A stretch of DNA of 64,000 nt from Rhodohalobacter sp. SW132 (GTDB lineage: Bacteria > Bacteroidota > Rhodothermia > Balneolales > Balneolaceae): the NCBI RefSeq assembly GCF_003390325.1, contig NZ_QUOK01000002.1, forward strand, positions 372,001-436,000. Direction: 5' to 3'. Positions 62,672 to 64,000 of the stretch are shown here, piece after piece. The position numbers and the translations under genes were made by a program. Each line of letters starts with the position of its first letter. Position 1 is the first letter of the stretch. The notes beneath the pieces are model-generated. The model worked only from the letters and a program-made list of their open reading frames with translations. It did no database searches and was not told the DNA's origin.

Positions 62672-63559
62672 ATGAATAAAATACTATTAGCTGGTTCAAC
62701 GGGATATTTAGGAAGTTTCATACTTAAAGAACTTTTGAACAGAGGGTATGCAACACGAACAATTACACGCAATGAAAAGAAATTGCCGAAACCTGTTACT
62801 GAAAATAACCGATTGGAAATTGTAAAAGCCGAATTAACGGTTCCAAAATCGATTAAAAACTGTTGTCGAAATGTAGATACGGTTATTTCAACAGTTGGTA
62901 TTACCAATCAAAAAGACGGGTTAACCTATATGGATGTTGATTACCAGGCAAACCTAAACTTACTTGAAGAAGCAAAACGCAGCGGGGTAAAAAAATTTAT
63001 ATATGTATCCGTTTTAAAGGGAGATCAATTAACACACCTTAAAATCTGCGAAGCTAAAGAAAAATTCGTTTCGGCAGTAAGAAATTCCGGATTGGATTAC
63101 TGTATCATTCGCCCAAACGGATTTTTCTCTGATATGGGGGAATTTTATGAAATGGCCAAAAAAGGAAGAGTTTATTTGTTTGGAAACGGTGAGTACAAAG
63201 CAAATCCAATCCACGGGGCTGACCTTGCTGAAATTTGCGTAAATGCCATACAATCTACTGATAAAGAAATTTCCGTTGGCGGACCACAAACATTAACCCA
63301 CAACCAAATTGCTAAGATTGCTTTTTCAGTCGCCAGCAAGAAGCCTAAAATCACTTACATTCCTGACGGGATAAGAAAAGCCGTTTTGTTTTTATTGAGA
63401 AGCTTCACAAATAGCAAAATTTATGGCCCGATTGAGTTTTTTATGACTGTTTTATCAATGGACTTAATTGCACCTGAATATGGAACCCGTACGTTGAAAA
63501 AATATTTTGAAGAACTAAAATCGGCACACAATCAAACAGATAGTACCGATCAAATTTGA
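62672..63559 (+). CDS. NAD(P)-binding epimerase/NmrA-like protein
   Basis: A 295-residue atypical short-chain dehydrogenase. It has the NAD(P) loop GSTGYLGSF near the N-terminus, RTITRNEKK for NADP phosphate, VISTVGITNQ and the conserved YCIIRPNGFFSD. No YxxxK catalytic pair is evident, so it may bind a cofactor or quinone rather than catalyse. It resembles NmrA/NDUFA9-like proteins. Its AT-rich codon use differs from that of the genes to its left, which hints at transfer. Confidence 0.82.
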   Translation: MNKILLAGSTGYLGSFILKELLNRGYATRTITRNEKKLPKPVTENNRLEIVKAELTVPKSIKNCCRNVDTVISTVGITNQKDGLTYMDVDYQANLNLLEEAKRSGVKKFIYVSVLKGDQLTHLKICEAKEKFVSAVRNSGLDYCIIRPNGFFSDMGEFYEMAKKGRVYLFGNGEYKANPIHGADLAEICVNAIQSTDKEISVGGPQTLTHNQIAKIAFSVASKKPKITYIPDGIRKAVLFLLRSFTNSKIYGPIEFFMTVLSMDLIAPEYGTRTLKKYFEELKSAHNQTDSTDQI

Positions 63560-63731
63560 GCTAAGTGCGCTTCTTGGTATAGATGCTTCTTCATGGTTTT
63601 TTATTCAACTATTCACCCAGGTTTGAAGAAAATACTTTAGCTTATTTTTCAAAATATCCTTTGGCGTATCTCTCCATTTGGATAAAAAATCTGTTAACTG
63701 ACAATCAACTTTTAAAAATAGCTACACAATA

Positions 63732-64000
63732 ATGGCAAACAAGTACTTACTGCACGGAAAACTATCTGCAAAACCAGGGCATCGGGATGAACTTACAAAT
63801 ATCTTATTAGACGCATCCAAACTTGTATCCACCGCAAAAGGCTGTAAACTTTATGTGATTGGGACGGACCAAAATTATCCAGACACTGTATTTGTAACTG
63901 AGATTTGGGATACGAAGGAAGACCACGAGAATTCACTCCATGTTGAAGGAGTTAAAGAACTCATCATGAAAGTAATGCCTATTTTGGACGTTCAACCAAG
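63732..64000 (+). CDS. antibiotic biosynthesis monooxygenase (ABM) domain protein, 5' part
   Basis: Open to the window edge; about 89 residues are visible. MANKYLLHGKLSAKPGHRDEL, the KGCKLYVIGTD strand and VTEIWDTKEDHENSL are typical of ABM/YgiN-like ferredoxin-fold dimers, which act on quinones or aromatic polyketides. The family is about 95-105 residues, so only a few are missing. It follows the epimerase gene by 172 nt. Confidence 0.85.
   Translation, partial: MANKYLLHGKLSAKPGHRDELTNILLDASKLVSTAKGCKLYVIGTDQNYPDTVFVTEIWDTKEDHENSLHVEGVKELIMKVMPILDVQP

Noticed and set aside
1-64000. CRISPR array or phage defence island
   Set aside because: I found no regularly spaced direct repeats, and no Cas, restriction-modification or toxin-antitoxin genes; the UvrD-like helicase alone is not evidence of a defence system.

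Overview
The window looks like chromosomal DNA of a Gram-negative bacterium from the Bacteroidota/Rhodothermota/Balneolota neighbourhood, most likely Balneolota-like. This is inference. It rests on an alpha-amylase ending in a type IX secretion (Por) sorting domain, a BshC bacillithiol enzyme, lipoproteins with conventional lipoboxes, few strong Shine-Dalgarno sites, and an SLC45-type sugar transporter beside glycosidases. It holds about 60 protein genes, one tRNA-Ser(GGA), several intrinsic terminators and several palindromic elements. I see no CRISPR array, rRNA, prophage or intact insertion sequence.

Layout. 1-1.7 kb: 3' part of an M10 (matrixin) metalloprotease, a small protein repeating its C-terminal domain, a Gly/Pro-rich protein and an unknown protein. 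1.8-8.8 kb: UvrD-like helicase, Der GTPase, NuoI-like ferredoxin with two unknown genes, peroxiredoxin, lone receiver. 8.8-11.5 kb (minus): DUF952 protein and a RimK ligase cluster with an aspartoacylase-like hydrolase and a RimB-like protease. 11.6-13.2 kb: D-threonine-aldolase/D-serine-dehydratase-like enzyme and a membrane protein. 13.2-20.4 kb (minus): PssA, Psd, RseP, Dxr, HDAC-like deacetylase, PgeF, AroE, SRPBCC protein. 20.5-24.3 kb: DUF1302-like outer-membrane protein with an RND exporter. 24.3-28.5 kb (minus): Tmk, PspC, 5-FCL, BshC, bifunctional nuclease. 28.7-32.3 kb: SUI1 protein, lone receiver, PlpD-type patatin, TPR protein. 32.3-37.1 kb (minus): ECF sigma factor with a small possible regulator, HolA, a coiled-coil envelope protein, a lipoprotein, Apt. 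37.2-41.1 kb: TadA, a hydrolase-DedA fusion with PlsC, and an alpha/beta hydrolase.

41.4-49.6 kb (minus) is the most distinctive block: a type IV pilus/type II secretion-like machine with PilB/GspE and PilT ATPases, a cyclic-nucleotide-binding protein, a PilM-PilN fusion, a PilO-PilP-like fusion and a secretin with a C-terminal SPOR domain. No pilin, prepilin peptidase or PilC/GspF platform gene is present. 50.1 kb: tRNA-Ser. 50.3-57.3 kb (minus): an alpha-glucan operon with LacI regulator, T9SS-exported amylase, lipoprotein amylase and SLC45-type transporter, plus a perfect LacI-type operator upstream. 57.6-62.3 kb: cardiolipin-synthase-like PLD, VOC protein, FrnE-like DsbA protein, DoxX, YceI and a small Rossmann protein with an FNR-like box upstream. 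62.7-64 kb: NAD(P)-binding epimerase and the start of an ABM monooxygenase in visibly AT-richer DNA.

The best candidates for something undescribed are: (1) the fused pilus-like machine; (2) an alpha/beta-hydrolase domain lacking its nucleophile serine, fused to a DedA membrane domain and translationally coupled to an acyltransferase; (3) the metalloprotease with a free-standing copy of its C-terminal domain.
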